64,000 bases of DNA from the NCBI RefSeq assembly GCF_001428255.1, contig NZ_LMRW01000001.1:312504-376503 (forward strand), given 5' to 3'. This DNA is from Agromyces sp. Soil535. Lineage in GTDB: Bacteria > Actinomycetota > Actinomycetes > Actinomycetales > Microbacteriaceae. The notes beneath the pieces were generated by a model that saw nothing but the letters and a program-made list of their open reading frames with translations, searched no databases and was not told the DNA's origin. The position numbers and the translations under genes were made by a program. Position 1 is the first letter of the stretch. Every line of letters starts with the position of its first letter. Below, in pieces: positions 40,216 through 49,098 of this stretch.

Positions 40216-41550
40216 TCACCGGGCGCGGGTGGAGCGCGCCCGTGGACCCGACTGCTCCCGGGCCGCCGGCGCGGCGAGCCCCGCCACCGCCATGAGCCCG
40301 AGCAGCAGGATGAGTCCGTTGAGGATGCCGAACTGCTCGCCGAGGAATCCGATGAGGGGCGGGCCGACGAGGAATGCGCAGTACCCGATCATGGCGACGG
40401 CACTGACGCGCGCCGCGGCATCCGCTCGATCGGGGACATCCGCAGCGGCGGACATGCCGACCGGGAACGCGAGCGAGCAGCCGATGCCCCACATGAGCGT
40501 GCCGACGATGAGCATCCACGGCTCGCTCGAGAAGATGAACAGCGCGAGGCCGGCCACGCCGATGATCGACATGGCCTGCAGCATCGCCACGCGTCCGAAC
40601 CGGTCGATGAACGGACCGCCGACCACGCGGGCGCCGGTGATCGCGATCGTGAACACCGTGAACATCGCGGCGCCGGCGGTCTCGTCGAAGTCGTGCCCGT
40701 CGACCACGGCGATGGCCAGCCAGTCGTTGGCGCTGCCCTCGGCGAACGACATGCCGAGCATCACGACGCCGATGAGGAGCAGCCGCACGTCGGCCCAGAC
40801 CCGGAGGCTTCGCTTGAGCCGCACGGTCCAGGGATCGCGTGGTGCGTCGGTGTGCGGGTCGTCGCCGAGCTCCTCCCGCACGGGCACGAACCGGACCGCG
40901 ACGATCACGGTCACGGCGATCAGTGCGGCGATGATCACGAGGTGCACCGACACCGAGAGCTCGATGGCGGATGCCGCCACCGCGAGCCCCGCGCCGGCCA
41001 CCGTGCCGAAGCTGAAGAACGCGTGCATGAGCGGCATCACGGTCTTGCCGAGCTCCCGTTCGGCCTCGGCGCCCTCCACGTTCATCATCACGTCGACCGC
41101 CCCGTTGCCGAAGCCGAACATGGCGAGGCCGATCACGATGAGCGGCACCGACGGCGCAATGGAACCGCCGATCCCGACAAGCACGAGACCGACCGCGACC
41201 GTCACGAGCACGCCCGTCATGCCGAGTCGTGTGCCGAAGCGGGCCATGAGCCAGGGTGCGGCGATGAGGCCGAGGATCGAGGCGATCGAGCCCGAGAGGA
41301 TGACGAGGCCGACGCCCTGCGTGCTGAGGTCGACATCGCTTCGGATCGCCGGGAGCCGTGCGACCCAGCTGGCGAGGCTCAGGCCCGACAGGAAGAAGAT
41401 CGTGAAGATCGCATTGCGCCAGGCGACGAGCTCGCGCCGCGAACGGCGATCCGCGCTGCGTGCGCCGGAGCCCCGGGTGGCGCGAGTGTCGTCGCGCCCT
41501 GCCTCGTCGCGTTCGGCAAGAACGGGTTCGTCGTCTCGGTGCTGCGACAT
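40216..41550 (-). CDS. MFS transporter
   Basis: 444 residues. Polar 45-residue lead then twelve hydrophobic segments. MFS landmarks: LVILSGSIASILGLIAAPWLMARFGTR (loop 2-3 with a modified GxLxDrxGrr, here APWLMARFGTR), a long mid-loop FVPVREELGDDPHTDAPRD, and GPFIDRFGRVAML in the second half. Substrate not deducible; the family branch resembles FucP-like/permease proteins of actinobacteria. ATG 41550 lies after a promoter with a palindrome in its spacer. Confidence 0.83.
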   Translation of the reverse strand: MSQHRDDEPVLAERDEAGRDDTRATRGSGARSADRRSRRELVAWRNAIFTIFFLSGLSLASWVARLPAIRSDVDLSTQGVGLVILSGSIASILGLIAAPWLMARFGTRLGMTGVLVTVAVGLVLVGIGGSIAPSVPLIVIGLAMFGFGNGAVDVMMNVEGAEAERELGKTVMPLMHAFFSFGTVAGAGLAVAASAIELSVSVHLVIIAALIAVTVIVAVRFVPVREELGDDPHTDAPRDPWTVRLKRSLRVWADVRLLLIGVVMLGMSFAEGSANDWLAIAVVDGHDFDETAGAAMFTVFTIAITGARVVGGPFIDRFGRVAMLQAMSIIGVAGLALFIFSSEPWMLIVGTLMWGIGCSLAFPVGMSAAADVPDRADAAARVSAVAMIGYCAFLVGPPLIGFLGEQFGILNGLILLLGLMAVAGLAAPAAREQSGPRARSTRAR

Positions 41551-41609
41551 CACTGCCTCGTCGTCGAAGGATGGCCGGTCGGCCGGGAAACGTGTGGAAA
41601 GTCGTCTCC

Positions 41610-41637
41610 AGTGTAGTCGAATCGATTCGATTTGCAA
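41610..41637 (-). promoter_or_regulatory. MFS promoter with a palindrome in the spacer
   Basis: On the minus strand: -35 TTGCAA (41632-41637), 16-bp spacer, -10 TACACT (41610-41615). TCGAATCGATTCGA (41617-41630), a perfect 14-bp palindrome with central CG, fills the spacer. A LacI/TetR-like repressor there would occlude RNA polymerase; the regulator is not adjacent. Confidence 0.6.
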
Positions 41638-41731
41638 TACCGAATGTTGCTCGGGATTGTGAAGCTCTCGCGGCGCGCGGCCGCAGGTCAACCTGCGATT
41701 GCTCGCCACCGACACCTGCCACAGATGACTC

Positions 41732-41788
41732 CGAGTCACGCCGAATGGCCGCCTGGGCCTCGAACGAGCGACCAATCGGCGTGACTCG
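41732..41788. repeat. Long inverted repeat upstream of tdh
   Basis: CGAGTCACGCCGA (41732-41744) and TCGGCGTGACTCG (41776-41788) are exact 13-bp inverted repeats; with one mismatch the stem goes on through TGG/CCA. The loop is about 31 bp. It is too far from either gene end to be a terminator, so it may be an operator pair or the mark of a lost mobile element. Confidence 0.6.
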
Positions 41789-41949
41789 ACGTGGTGGGCA
41801 GGGGCATCCGCTCGCCGACGGCAGCCGGGGGCGTCATCCGCTCGGCTCCGTGACTACGATGAACGGGTCACCTCGACGCGCGCCGTGACCCTCGGTGCAC
41901 GAGTTCGGCACCGCAGACCCCGCGGCGCCCGTACGAAACGGACACGCTG

Positions 41950-42993
41950 ATGAAGGCCCTCTTCAAACCTGCGCCCGGCGCCGGCCTGGAGTACGTCGAC
42001 CGGCCGGAGCCCGAGACCGGGCCCGCCGACGTGAAGATCCGGGTGCTGCGCACCGGCATCTGCGGCACCGACCTGCACATCGAGCGGTGGGACGACTGGG
42101 CCGCCGCCGAGATCCAGGCGCCGCTCATCCCGGGCCACGAGTTCTACGGCGAGGTCGTCGAGGTGGGCGAGCTCGTGCACGACGTCGCCGTGGGCGACCA
42201 CGTGTCGGGCGAGGGGCACATCGTGTGCGGCATGTGTCGCAACTGCCGGGCCGGGCGCCGCCAGATGTGCATCCGCACCAAGGGCGTCGGCCTGCACCGC
42301 GACGGCGCGTTCGCGGAGTACGTCGTCATCCCCGGCGAGAACGTGTGGGTGCACCACGCGTCCGTCGAGCCCGAGGTCGGCGCGATCTTCGACCCGTTCG
42401 GCAACGCCGTGCACACCGCGCTCGCGTTCTCGGTCGTCGGCGAGGACGTGCTCGTCACGGGGTGCGGCCCGATCGGCCTCATGTCGATCGCCGTCGCCCG
42501 CCACGTGGGCGCCCGCTTCATCGTCGCGAGCGACGTGAGCCCCGCACGCCTCGAGCTCGCCCTGAAGATGGGGGCGGATGCCGCGGTCGACGTGTCGCGC
42601 GAGCGCATCCACGACGTGCAGTCGAAGCTCGGCATGCGCGAAGGCTTCGACGTGGGATTCGAGATGAGCGGCGCGGCATCCGCCCTCCCGCAGATGATCG
42701 AGAACATGAATCACGGCGGCCGCATCGCGCTGCTCGGGCTGCCGAGCGAGCCGTACGCGATCGACTGGGGCAAGGTCGTCACCCACATGCTCACGCTCAA
42801 GGGCATCTACGGCCGCGAGATGTTCGAGACGTGGAACTCGATGAGCGCGATGCTGCAGACCAGCGAAATGCTCAGAGCGCGCGTTGCCTCGATCATCAGC
42901 GACCGGTACCCGGCCCGGGAGTGGCGCGCCGCGTTCGACGCGGCGGGCTCGGGCGGCGTCGGCAAGGTCATCCTCGACTGGACGGAGGTCTGA
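41950..42993 (+). CDS. tdh: L-threonine 3-dehydrogenase
   Basis: 347 residues, zinc-type medium-chain dehydrogenase. Catalytic zinc Cys in [18 protein letters not shown] (near 38), structural zinc Cys cluster in [15 protein letters not shown] (near 96-110), NAD site [16 protein letters not shown] and [13 protein letters not shown] are specific to Tdh. Oxidises threonine to 2-amino-3-ketobutyrate with NAD. Two bases separate its stop from kbl. Confidence 0.95.
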   Translation: MKALFKPAPGAGLEYVDRPEPETGPADVKIRVLRTGICGTDLHIERWDDWAAAEIQAPLIPGHEFYGEVVEVGELVHDVAVGDHVSGEGHIVCGMCRNCRAGRRQMCIRTKGVGLHRDGAFAEYVVIPGENVWVHHASVEPEVGAIFDPFGNAVHTALAFSVVGEDVLVTGCGPIGLMSIAVARHVGARFIVASDVSPARLELALKMGADAAVDVSRERIHDVQSKLGMREGFDVGFEMSGAASALPQMIENMNHGGRIALLGLPSEPYAIDWGKVVTHMLTLKGIYGREMFETWNSMSAMLQTSEMLRARVASIISDRYPAREWRAAFDAAGSGGVGKVILDWTEV

Positions 42994-42995
42994 GC

Positions 42996-44192
42996 ATGTA
43001 CGGATCGGTGAAGGGGCAGCTGCGAGCCGAGCTCGACGAGATCGAGGCGGCAGGGCTCACCAAGCGCGAGCGCGGCATCCACGGCCCCCAGTCCTCGGAG
43101 ATCGAGGTCGGCGGGCGCGAGGTGCTCAACTTCTGCGCGAACAACTACCTCGGCCTCGCGAACGACCCGCGCATCGTCGCGGCGGCCCATCGCGGCCTCG
43201 ACGAGTGGGGCTACGGCCTCGCGAGCGTGCGGTTCATCTGCGGCACGCAGGAGCAGCATCTGGGGCTCGAGCGCCGCGTGTCGGACTTCCTCGGCTACGA
43301 CGACACGATCCTGTTCTCGTCGTGCTTCGACGCGAACGGCGGCGTGTTCGAGGTGCTGTTCGGGCCGGATGACGCGATCGTCTCCGACGAGCTCAACCAC
43401 GCGTCGATCATCGACGGCATCCGCCTCTCGAAGGCGCGGCGCTACCGGTACAAGAACCGCGACATGGCCGACCTCGAGGCGCAGCTCGTCGCGGCATCCG
43501 ACGCTCGTCGCCGCGTCATCGTGACCGATGGCGTGTTCTCGATGGACGGCTACATCGCGCCGCTGGCAGAGATCTGCGACCTCGCCGACCGCTACGACGC
43601 ACTCGTGTTCGTCGACGACTCGCACGCCGTGGGCTTCGTGGGTTCGCATGGGCGCGGGACCCCCGAGTTCTGCGGCGTCGAGGGCCGGGTCGACATCACG
43701 ACCGGCACGTTCGGCAAGGCGCTCGGCGGGGCATCCGGCGGCTACGTGGCGGCGCGTGCCGAGATCGTGGCTCTGCTCCGCCAACGGGCGCGGCCCTACC
43801 TGTTCTCGAACACGCTCGCGCCCGCGATCGTCGCGGGCACGCTGCAGGCGCTCGAGCTGCTCGAGCAGTCGGGCGAGCTGCGCGTGACGCTGCAGCGGAA
43901 CGCCGCGCTGTTCCGCCAGCTGATGACGGATGCCGGGTTCGACCTGCTGCCCGGCGGGCATCCCATCGTGCCCGTCATGTTCGGCGACGCTGCCCTCACC
44001 GCGCGCATCGCCGACGCGCTGCAGCGACACGGGGTCTACGTGACGGCGTTCAGCTTCCCGGTGGTGCCGCGAGGTGCGGCCCGCATCCGGGTGCAGCTGT
44101 CGGCGGCGCACTCGGAGGAGGAGATCCGTCGGTGCGTGGCGGCGTTCACCGCCGCGCGCGATGAGGTGGCGGCGGCGACCCCTGCGGGCTGA
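42996..44192 (+). CDS. kbl: Glycine C-acetyltransferase (2-amino-3-ketobutyrate CoA ligase)
   Basis: 398 residues, alpha-oxoamine synthase. Features [14 protein letters not shown], the substrate pocket [13 protein letters not shown], the PLP Lys in [14 protein letters not shown] (Lys near 245) and D-x-x-H-A-V-G with [10 protein letters not shown]. Splits the product of Tdh with CoA to glycine and acetyl-CoA. Directly behind tdh as in many bacteria. Confidence 0.95.
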   Translation: MYGSVKGQLRAELDEIEAAGLTKRERGIHGPQSSEIEVGGREVLNFCANNYLGLANDPRIVAAAHRGLDEWGYGLASVRFICGTQEQHLGLERRVSDFLGYDDTILFSSCFDANGGVFEVLFGPDDAIVSDELNHASIIDGIRLSKARRYRYKNRDMADLEAQLVAASDARRRVIVTDGVFSMDGYIAPLAEICDLADRYDALVFVDDSHAVGFVGSHGRGTPEFCGVEGRVDITTGTFGKALGGASGGYVAARAEIVALLRQRARPYLFSNTLAPAIVAGTLQALELLEQSGELRVTLQRNAALFRQLMTDAGFDLLPGGHPIVPVMFGDAALTARIADALQRHGVYVTAFSFPVVPRGAARIRVQLSAAHSEEEIRRCVAAFTAARDEVAAATPAG

Positions 44193-44209
44193 GCGAGGGA
44201 GCTACGCGC

Positions 44210-45391
44210 TCATGCCTTGTCGGTGGGCCAGCCGGTGTACGCCTCGGCGAGGTAGCGCCGTCCGGCCTCCGATTCGACGACCATGTTCAGCTCGCCGAGC
44301 TGGCGACGGCGGTCGAAATCCGTCGCATCGGGCGCGACATGCAGCATGCTCGTCATCCACCACGAGAAGTGCTGCGCCTTCCAGATGCGACGCAGTGCGG
44401 CATCCGCGTACTGGTCGAGCGCTCGTTCGTCACCTTCGAGGAGGAGCGCCAGCAGCGCCTCGTTGAGGAGCAGCACGTCCGCGATCGCGAGGTTCATGCC
44501 CTTCGCCCCGGTGGGGGGCACCGTGTGCGCCGCATCGCCCACGAGCGCGACGCGACCCTTCCGCAGCTCGTGCGCCACGAAGCTGCGGAACCGCAGCACG
44601 TCCCGTTGGAAGATCGGCCCCTCGATCAGGGTGTGGCCGTCGACGCGGGACTGGAGGTCGTCCCAGATCTGCCGGTCGCTCATCGAGCTCGGGTCCAGCT
44701 CGGGATCGCACTGCAGGTACATGCGCTGCACGGTGGCGCTGCGCTGGCTGATGAGCGCGAAGCCGTTGGGGGAGTTGCTGTAGATGAGCTCGGGCGCGCT
44801 CGGCGGAGCCTCGCACAGGATCCCGAACCACGCGAACGGGTACTCGCGGAAGTAGCCGCCCGTCTGCGAGCCGGTGACGGCCGCTCGCGCGACGCTGTGC
44901 GATCCGTCCGCACCGACGACGAACTCCGCAGCGATCTCGAGCCGCTGCCCGTCGGCGTCCGCGGCGACGATCACGGGTCGCGCGGGATCCGAGTCGTCGA
45001 TGTGCGACGCCGTCACCCCGAAGCGCAGGTCCTGGCCGTGCTCCAGGCGCGTCGCGATGAGGTCCTTGAGCGCCTCGTGCTGCGGGTAGAGCCACACGCT
45101 CCGGCCGGTGAGTCCGCGGAAGTCGATGCGGTGCCCTTCGCCCGCGAATCGGAGCTCGATCCCGTCGTGCCGGTGCCCGTCGGTCAGCACGCGGGTGGAC
45201 GCGCCGGACTCCGACAGCACCCGTACCGTGCCGTGCTCGAGGATCCCGGCGCGGATGGTGTGCTCGATCTCGTCTCGCGTTCGCGAGTCGATCACGATCG
45301 ACTCGATGCCCGCCTGTGCGAGCAGGTGCGACAGCAGCAGGCCGGCCGGGCCGGCTCCGATGATGCCCACGCGGGTGCGGGTCTCGGTCAT
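44210..45391 (-). CDS. pobA: 4-hydroxybenzoate 3-monooxygenase
   Basis: 393 residues, class A flavin hydroxylase. GIIGAGPAGLLLSHLLAQAGI is the FAD loop, VVGADGSHSVAR the DG motif (near 160), and VALVGDAAHTVPPTGAKGMN the second FAD motif (near 284). FRGLTGRSVWLYPQH and SRVDGHTLIEGPIF fit PobA closely. Hydroxylates 4-hydroxybenzoate to protocatechuate with NADPH and oxygen, feeding pcaHG. Transcribed away from iclR and pcaHG; operator 45459-45477 is 68 bp upstream. Confidence 0.93.
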   Translation of the reverse strand: MTETRTRVGIIGAGPAGLLLSHLLAQAGIESIVIDSRTRDEIEHTIRAGILEHGTVRVLSESGASTRVLTDGHRHDGIELRFAGEGHRIDFRGLTGRSVWLYPQHEALKDLIATRLEHGQDLRFGVTASHIDDSDPARPVIVAADADGQRLEIAAEFVVGADGSHSVARAAVTGSQTGGYFREYPFAWFGILCEAPPSAPELIYSNSPNGFALISQRSATVQRMYLQCDPELDPSSMSDRQIWDDLQSRVDGHTLIEGPIFQRDVLRFRSFVAHELRKGRVALVGDAAHTVPPTGAKGMNLAIADVLLLNEALLALLLEGDERALDQYADAALRRIWKAQHFSWWMTSMLHVAPDATDFDRRRQLGELNMVVESEAGRRYLAEAYTGWPTDKA

Positions 45392-45458
45392 GGCGTCTCC
45401 TTCGACGGATCTCGGGTGCCCAGCCATTGTCCGGGGGCGGGGCCTCGGTGGATTCGAG

Positions 45459-45477
45459 CTTCCCGATGAATGGGAAT
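45459..45477. promoter_or_regulatory. IclR-type operator before pobA
   Basis: CTTCCCGATGAATGGGAAT aligns with the site at 46281 (ATTCCCATTGGATGGGAAT), 15 of 19 bases the same. It lies between the iclR stop and the pobA start and links the two as one regulon. Confidence 0.55.
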
Positions 45478-45497
45478 CCGTCGGACGTCGGAGGTCG

Positions 45498-46250
45498 TCA
45501 GCGTCGGTAGCCCAGCGCCGCGGCGGTGTCGGCTGCGGCCCGGCGGAGTTCCCTGAGCGCGGCATCCGGTGCCGCATCGCGGGGGAGCACGACCGACAGC
45601 GCCGCCGCGACCGCCCCGGTCTCGTCGCGGATCGGCACCGCGACGCCCGTCGAGACCGCCTCGATGTAGCCGGGCGCGATCGCGTGGCCGAGGGTGCGCA
45701 CCTCGGCGAGCTTGCGTCGGAGCACGCCGGCGTCGGTGATGGTCTCGCGGCTGAGCGGCACGAGCGGCGCCTGCAGGATGCGCTCCTGCAGCTCCGGCGT
45801 GCCGTAGGCGAGGAGCACGAGGCCTGAGGATGACGCGTGCAGCGGGAGTCGGCCAGCGACGCGCGTGATGTTGGATCCCGACTCCGCGCCCGAGAGCCGC
45901 TCGATGAACAGCGCCTCGTCCTTCTCCAGCACGGCGAGCTGGGTGTGCTCGCGCACGCGCAGCTGCACGCGCTCCATGTAGGGCAGCGCGGCCTGGCGGA
46001 GTCGCAGCGCATGCGAGCTGCGGGTGCTCAGCTCCCACAGCCGCATGCCGATCCGCACTCGGCGGTCGTCGTCGCGTTCGAGCAGGCCGGCGACGACGAG
46101 GTCGTTCACGACGCGATGCGCGGTGGAGATGGGCAGCCCGGATCGCCGACCGATCTCGGCGGCCGTCTGCACCGTGCGCGTCGCCGTGAAGGTCTCGAGC
46201 ACGCGCACCAGTCGTTCGGTGACGGAGTCGCCCGAGCGGGAGTTCGCCAT
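45498..46250 (-). CDS. IclR-family regulator, PobA/Pca-linked
   Basis: 250 residues. N-terminal winged helix TAAEIGRRSGLPISTAHRVVNDLVVAGLLERD, then the IclR ligand domain with TRSSHALRLRQAALPYMERVQ and an Arg/Ser pocket region (ASSSGLVLLAYGTPELQ). By position between pobA and pcaHG, with a palindrome on each side, it probably senses an aromatic acid (4-hydroxybenzoate or protocatechuate) and activates both. Confidence 0.85.
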   Translation of the reverse strand: MANSRSGDSVTERLVRVLETFTATRTVQTAAEIGRRSGLPISTAHRVVNDLVVAGLLERDDDRRVRIGMRLWELSTRSSHALRLRQAALPYMERVQLRVREHTQLAVLEKDEALFIERLSGAESGSNITRVAGRLPLHASSSGLVLLAYGTPELQERILQAPLVPLSRETITDAGVLRRKLAEVRTLGHAIAPGYIEAVSTGVAVPIRDETGAVAAALSVVLPRDAAPDAALRELRRAAADTAAALGYRR

Positions 46251-46280
46251 GACTTCAGACTGACACAGATCTGCATGAGC

Positions 46281-46299
46281 ATTCCCATTGGATGGGAAT
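46281..46299. promoter_or_regulatory. IclR-type operator between iclR and pcaH
   Basis: ATTCCCATTGGATGGGAAT: ATTCCCAT and ATGGGAAT around a TGG centre, a perfect palindrome of 8-bp arms. Lies 31 bp before the iclR start and about 60 bp before pcaH, so can act on both directions. Confidence 0.65.
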
Positions 46300-46359
46300 C
46301 GGCGGGACGGCTCGTGGGGTCATCGGTCACCATGAATACACGTGTCGAAGGGGACATCC

Positions 46360-47175
46360 ATGAGCACCACAGAGACCGCAGCGGCGCCCGAGTCGCTGCT
46401 GGCGGCGCCCGACCAGGCGTCGCAGGCGGAGATCACCGCGGAGATCCGCGCCACGCACGAGCAGGCCGATGCCCTCGAGGCGGGCGGCCGGCGCGTGCCG
46501 ATGACGCTGGTCGACTTCCCGCCGTACCGATCGAGCATCCTGCGTCACCCCACGAAGAACCCGCGGCTGGTCGACCCCGAGACCATCGAGCTGTGGTCGC
46601 CCGCATACGGGCAGCGGGATGTCGCGGCCATCGAGTCCGACCTCACCCTGCAGCACTCCGGCGAGCCGCAGGGCGAGCGGATGACGGTGCAGGGGCGCCT
46701 GCTCGACTCGTGGGGTCGCCCCCTCGCGAACCAGCTCATCGAGATCTGGCAGGCCAACTCGGCCGGGCGCTACATCCACCAGCGCGACCAGCATCCCGCC
46801 CCCCTCGACCCGAACTTCACGGGCGCGGGCCGCGCGATCACCGACGAGCACGGCGAGTACCGCTTCACGACGATCAAGCCGGGGCCGTACCCGTGGAAGA
46901 ACCATGTGAATGCGTGGCGACCCGCGCACATCCACTTCTCGGTCTTCGGCAGCGCGTTCACCCAGCGTCTCGTCACGCAGATGTACTTCCCCGGCGACCC
47001 GCTGTTCGCGCTGGACCCGATCTACAACACGATCCGGCGGCAGCGGGACCGGGATCGGCTGATCGGCGTCTACGACCACGACCTGACCGTGCCCGAGTTC
47101 TCGATGGGCTACCGGTGGGACATCGTGGTCGACGGGCCGGATGCCACGCGGTTCGAGCGGGAGGAGGAGCACTGA
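46360..47175 (+). CDS. pcaH: Protocatechuate 3,4-dioxygenase beta subunit
   Basis: 271 residues. Beta-sandwich with the iron ligands of the family: Tyr in NSAGRYIHQRDQHPA (near 131), Tyr in GPYPWKNHVNAWRPAHIHFSVFG (near 180) and the two His of AHIHFS. The last stretch TVPEFSMGYRWDIVV is normal. Opens the ring of protocatechuate between the hydroxyls to beta-carboxymuconate. ATG 46360 follows AAGGGGA; one base overlap with pcaG. Confidence 0.95.
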   Translation: MSTTETAAAPESLLAAPDQASQAEITAEIRATHEQADALEAGGRRVPMTLVDFPPYRSSILRHPTKNPRLVDPETIELWSPAYGQRDVAAIESDLTLQHSGEPQGERMTVQGRLLDSWGRPLANQLIEIWQANSAGRYIHQRDQHPAPLDPNFTGAGRAITDEHGEYRFTTIKPGPYPWKNHVNAWRPAHIHFSVFGSAFTQRLVTQMYFPGDPLFALDPIYNTIRRQRDRDRLIGVYDHDLTVPEFSMGYRWDIVVDGPDATRFEREEEH

Positions 47176-47729
47176 TGCCCGAGCGGATCCTGGAGCCCAC
47201 GCCCGGCCAGACGGTCGGCCCGTTCTTCGCGTTCGGCGTCGAGTACCCCCGGATGCACGAGGTCGTCTTCCCGCACAGCCCCGGTGCGATCGTGCTGGGC
47301 GGCACGGTCTACGACGGCGCGGGTCATCCGATTCCCGACGCCCTCGTCGAGATCTGGAGCGCCGACGCCCACGGCGTCGTGTCGCGCCACCGCGGGGCAT
47401 TGCGCCGCGACGGCCACACCTTCACGGGCTTCGGCCGGTCGGCGACGACCGACGAGGGTTGGTACGAGTTCTGGACCGTCAACCCGGGCGCCGTCGACGG
47501 CAGGGCGCCGTTCTTCGCGGCGATCGTCTACGCGCGCGGCCTGCCCGACAAGCTCCACACGCGCATCTACCTTCCCGACGACGAGGAGCTGCTGGCGGCC
47601 GATCCGCTGCTGTCCTCCCTCCCGCCTGAGGAGCGCGCTACGCTCGTCGCAACGCGCACGCCCGATGGCCACCTGCACCATGACATCCGTCTGCAGGGCG
47701 CGAAGGAGACCGTGTTCCTTGCATTCTGA
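47175..47729 (+). CDS. pcaG: Protocatechuate 3,4-dioxygenase alpha subunit
   Basis: 184 residues, normal for PcaG. TPGQTVGPFFAFGVEYP starts the chain, GAGHPIPDALVEIWSAD is the interface strand, and IYARGLPDKLHTRIYLPDDE the position of the ligands that are lost in the alpha chain. Forms the alpha-beta unit with PcaH. The pcaB start (TTG 47719) lies inside its end. Confidence 0.95.
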   Translation: MPERILEPTPGQTVGPFFAFGVEYPRMHEVVFPHSPGAIVLGGTVYDGAGHPIPDALVEIWSADAHGVVSRHRGALRRDGHTFTGFGRSATTDEGWYEFWTVNPGAVDGRAPFFAAIVYARGLPDKLHTRIYLPDDEELLAADPLLSSLPPEERATLVATRTPDGHLHHDIRLQGAKETVFLAF

Positions 47730-49098
47730 CGACGGATCCATCGCCGGGCGGTCGCACCCGCTCGATGTCGGGTTGCTGTCGCCGGTGTCGGTGCCGGCGG
47801 CGGACGAGGCATCCGATCGGGCGTTCGTCGGCCATCTCGTCGGTGCGGAGCTCGCCCTCATGCGGGCGCTCGTGGACCAGGGCCTCGCCCCGGCGTCGGT
47901 CGGTGCCGCGGTCGAGTCGGTGCGTTCGCGCACCTGGGACGACCTCGATCTGCGGGCGCTCGCGCGGGACTCCGTCGCCGGCGGCAACCCGGTGATCCCG
48001 TTGATCCCGCTCCTGCGGGCCCGCATCGCGCAGGCCGATCCGGATGCCGCGGCGTGGGCGCATCGCGGGGCGACGAGCCAGGACATCATGGACTCCGCGC
48101 TCATGACCCTCGCGCGCGACGCGGCGGCGACGATCACCGACCGGCTCGGTCGCGCGGCAGCAGCGCTCCTGGTGCTCGCAGCGCGACATCGCGACGACCC
48201 CGCCGCCGCACGGACCCTCACCCAGCACGCGGTGCCGACCACCCTGGGCCTGAAGGCGGCGAACTGGCTGCGCGCGATCGTGCGGGCGCGACATCGACTC
48301 GCCGAGGTCGCCGATCGGCTGCCGGCGCAGCTCGGCGGTGCGGGCGGCACGCTCGCGTCGTTCGTCGAGGCGTTCGGGCCCGATCAGGCCGCGGCGCTCC
48401 CCGCGCGGTTCGCGGTCGAACTCGGCCTGCAGGCGCCCGACGCCCCGTGGCACACCGACCGCTGGCCGGTGACCGAGTACGGCGACGCGCTCGCCGCCGT
48501 CGTCGCGGCACTCGGCACCTTCGCGTCCGACGTCGCGACACTCGCACGTACCGAGGTCGGCGAAGCCTCGGTCTCCGCCGGCGGGGGCTCGAGCGCCATG
48601 CCCCAGAAGCAGAACCCCGTCGGCGCCGTGCTGATCCGATCCGCCGCCATGCGCGCCCCCGGGCTCGCCGCGCAACTTCAGCTCGCCGCCGGCCTCGCCG
48701 TCGACGAACGGCCCGACGGCGCCTGGCACGCCGAGTGGCCCGCGCTCCAGGAGTTGATGCGCCTGGCGCTCGGTGCGTCGGACCGAGCCGTCGTGGTCGC
48801 CGAGGGCCTCACCCTCGATCCCGAGCGCGCGCGTGCGAACCTCTCCCTGACCGGGGGCCTGATCGTGAGCGAGCGCCTGTCGATCGTCCTCGTGCCGCTC
48901 GTCGGCAGGCGCCGCTTCGACGCGCTCATCTCGGATGCCGCGGGCGGGGCAGACCTCGCGGCGCTCGTCCGAGCCCAGCCCGAGGCATCCGACATCGACG
49001 TCGACGCGCTGGTCGACCCCGCAGCGTACCTCGGCCTGGCCGGAAGGCTCACCGACGATGCCATACGGGACGCACGACAGGAGGGGATCCGGCCATGA
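47719..49098 (+). CDS. pcaB: 3-carboxy-cis,cis-muconate cycloisomerase
   Basis: 459 residues, fumarase/aspartase superfamily. The C3 signature GGGSSAMPQKQNPVGAV (near 295), an N-terminal AGGNPVIPL region and the helix WAHRGATSQDIMDSA (catalytic region near 120) are all present. Turns beta-carboxymuconate to gamma-carboxymuconolactone. TTG 47719 overlaps pcaG by 11 bases with AAGGAG upstream; overlaps pcaD by four. Confidence 0.93.
   Translation: MHSDDGSIAGRSHPLDVGLLSPVSVPAADEASDRAFVGHLVGAELALMRALVDQGLAPASVGAAVESVRSRTWDDLDLRALARDSVAGGNPVIPLIPLLRARIAQADPDAAAWAHRGATSQDIMDSALMTLARDAAATITDRLGRAAAALLVLAARHRDDPAAARTLTQHAVPTTLGLKAANWLRAIVRARHRLAEVADRLPAQLGGAGGTLASFVEAFGPDQAAALPARFAVELGLQAPDAPWHTDRWPVTEYGDALAAVVAALGTFASDVATLARTEVGEASVSAGGGSSAMPQKQNPVGAVLIRSAAMRAPGLAAQLQLAAGLAVDERPDGAWHAEWPALQELMRLALGASDRAVVVAEGLTLDPERARANLSLTGGLIVSERLSIVLVPLVGRRRFDALISDAAGGADLAALVRAQPEASDIDVDALVDPAAYLGLAGRLTDDAIRDARQEGIRP

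Larger units (their letters stand above)
41551..41949. other. Long intergenic region between MFS and tdh
   Basis: 399 bp between divergent genes. It holds the MFS promoter with its palindrome (41610-41637), a long inverted repeat at 41732-41788 and about 160 bp of ordinary GC-rich leader before tdh. A TACGAT at 41855-41860 could be a -10 for tdh, but no clear -35 was found. No convincing coding sequence or riboswitch was seen. Confidence 0.5.

Noticed and set aside
41790-41949. Riboswitch or attenuator before tdh
   Set aside because: The leader is GC-rich with no clear aptamer pattern, leader peptide or terminator-antiterminator pair.
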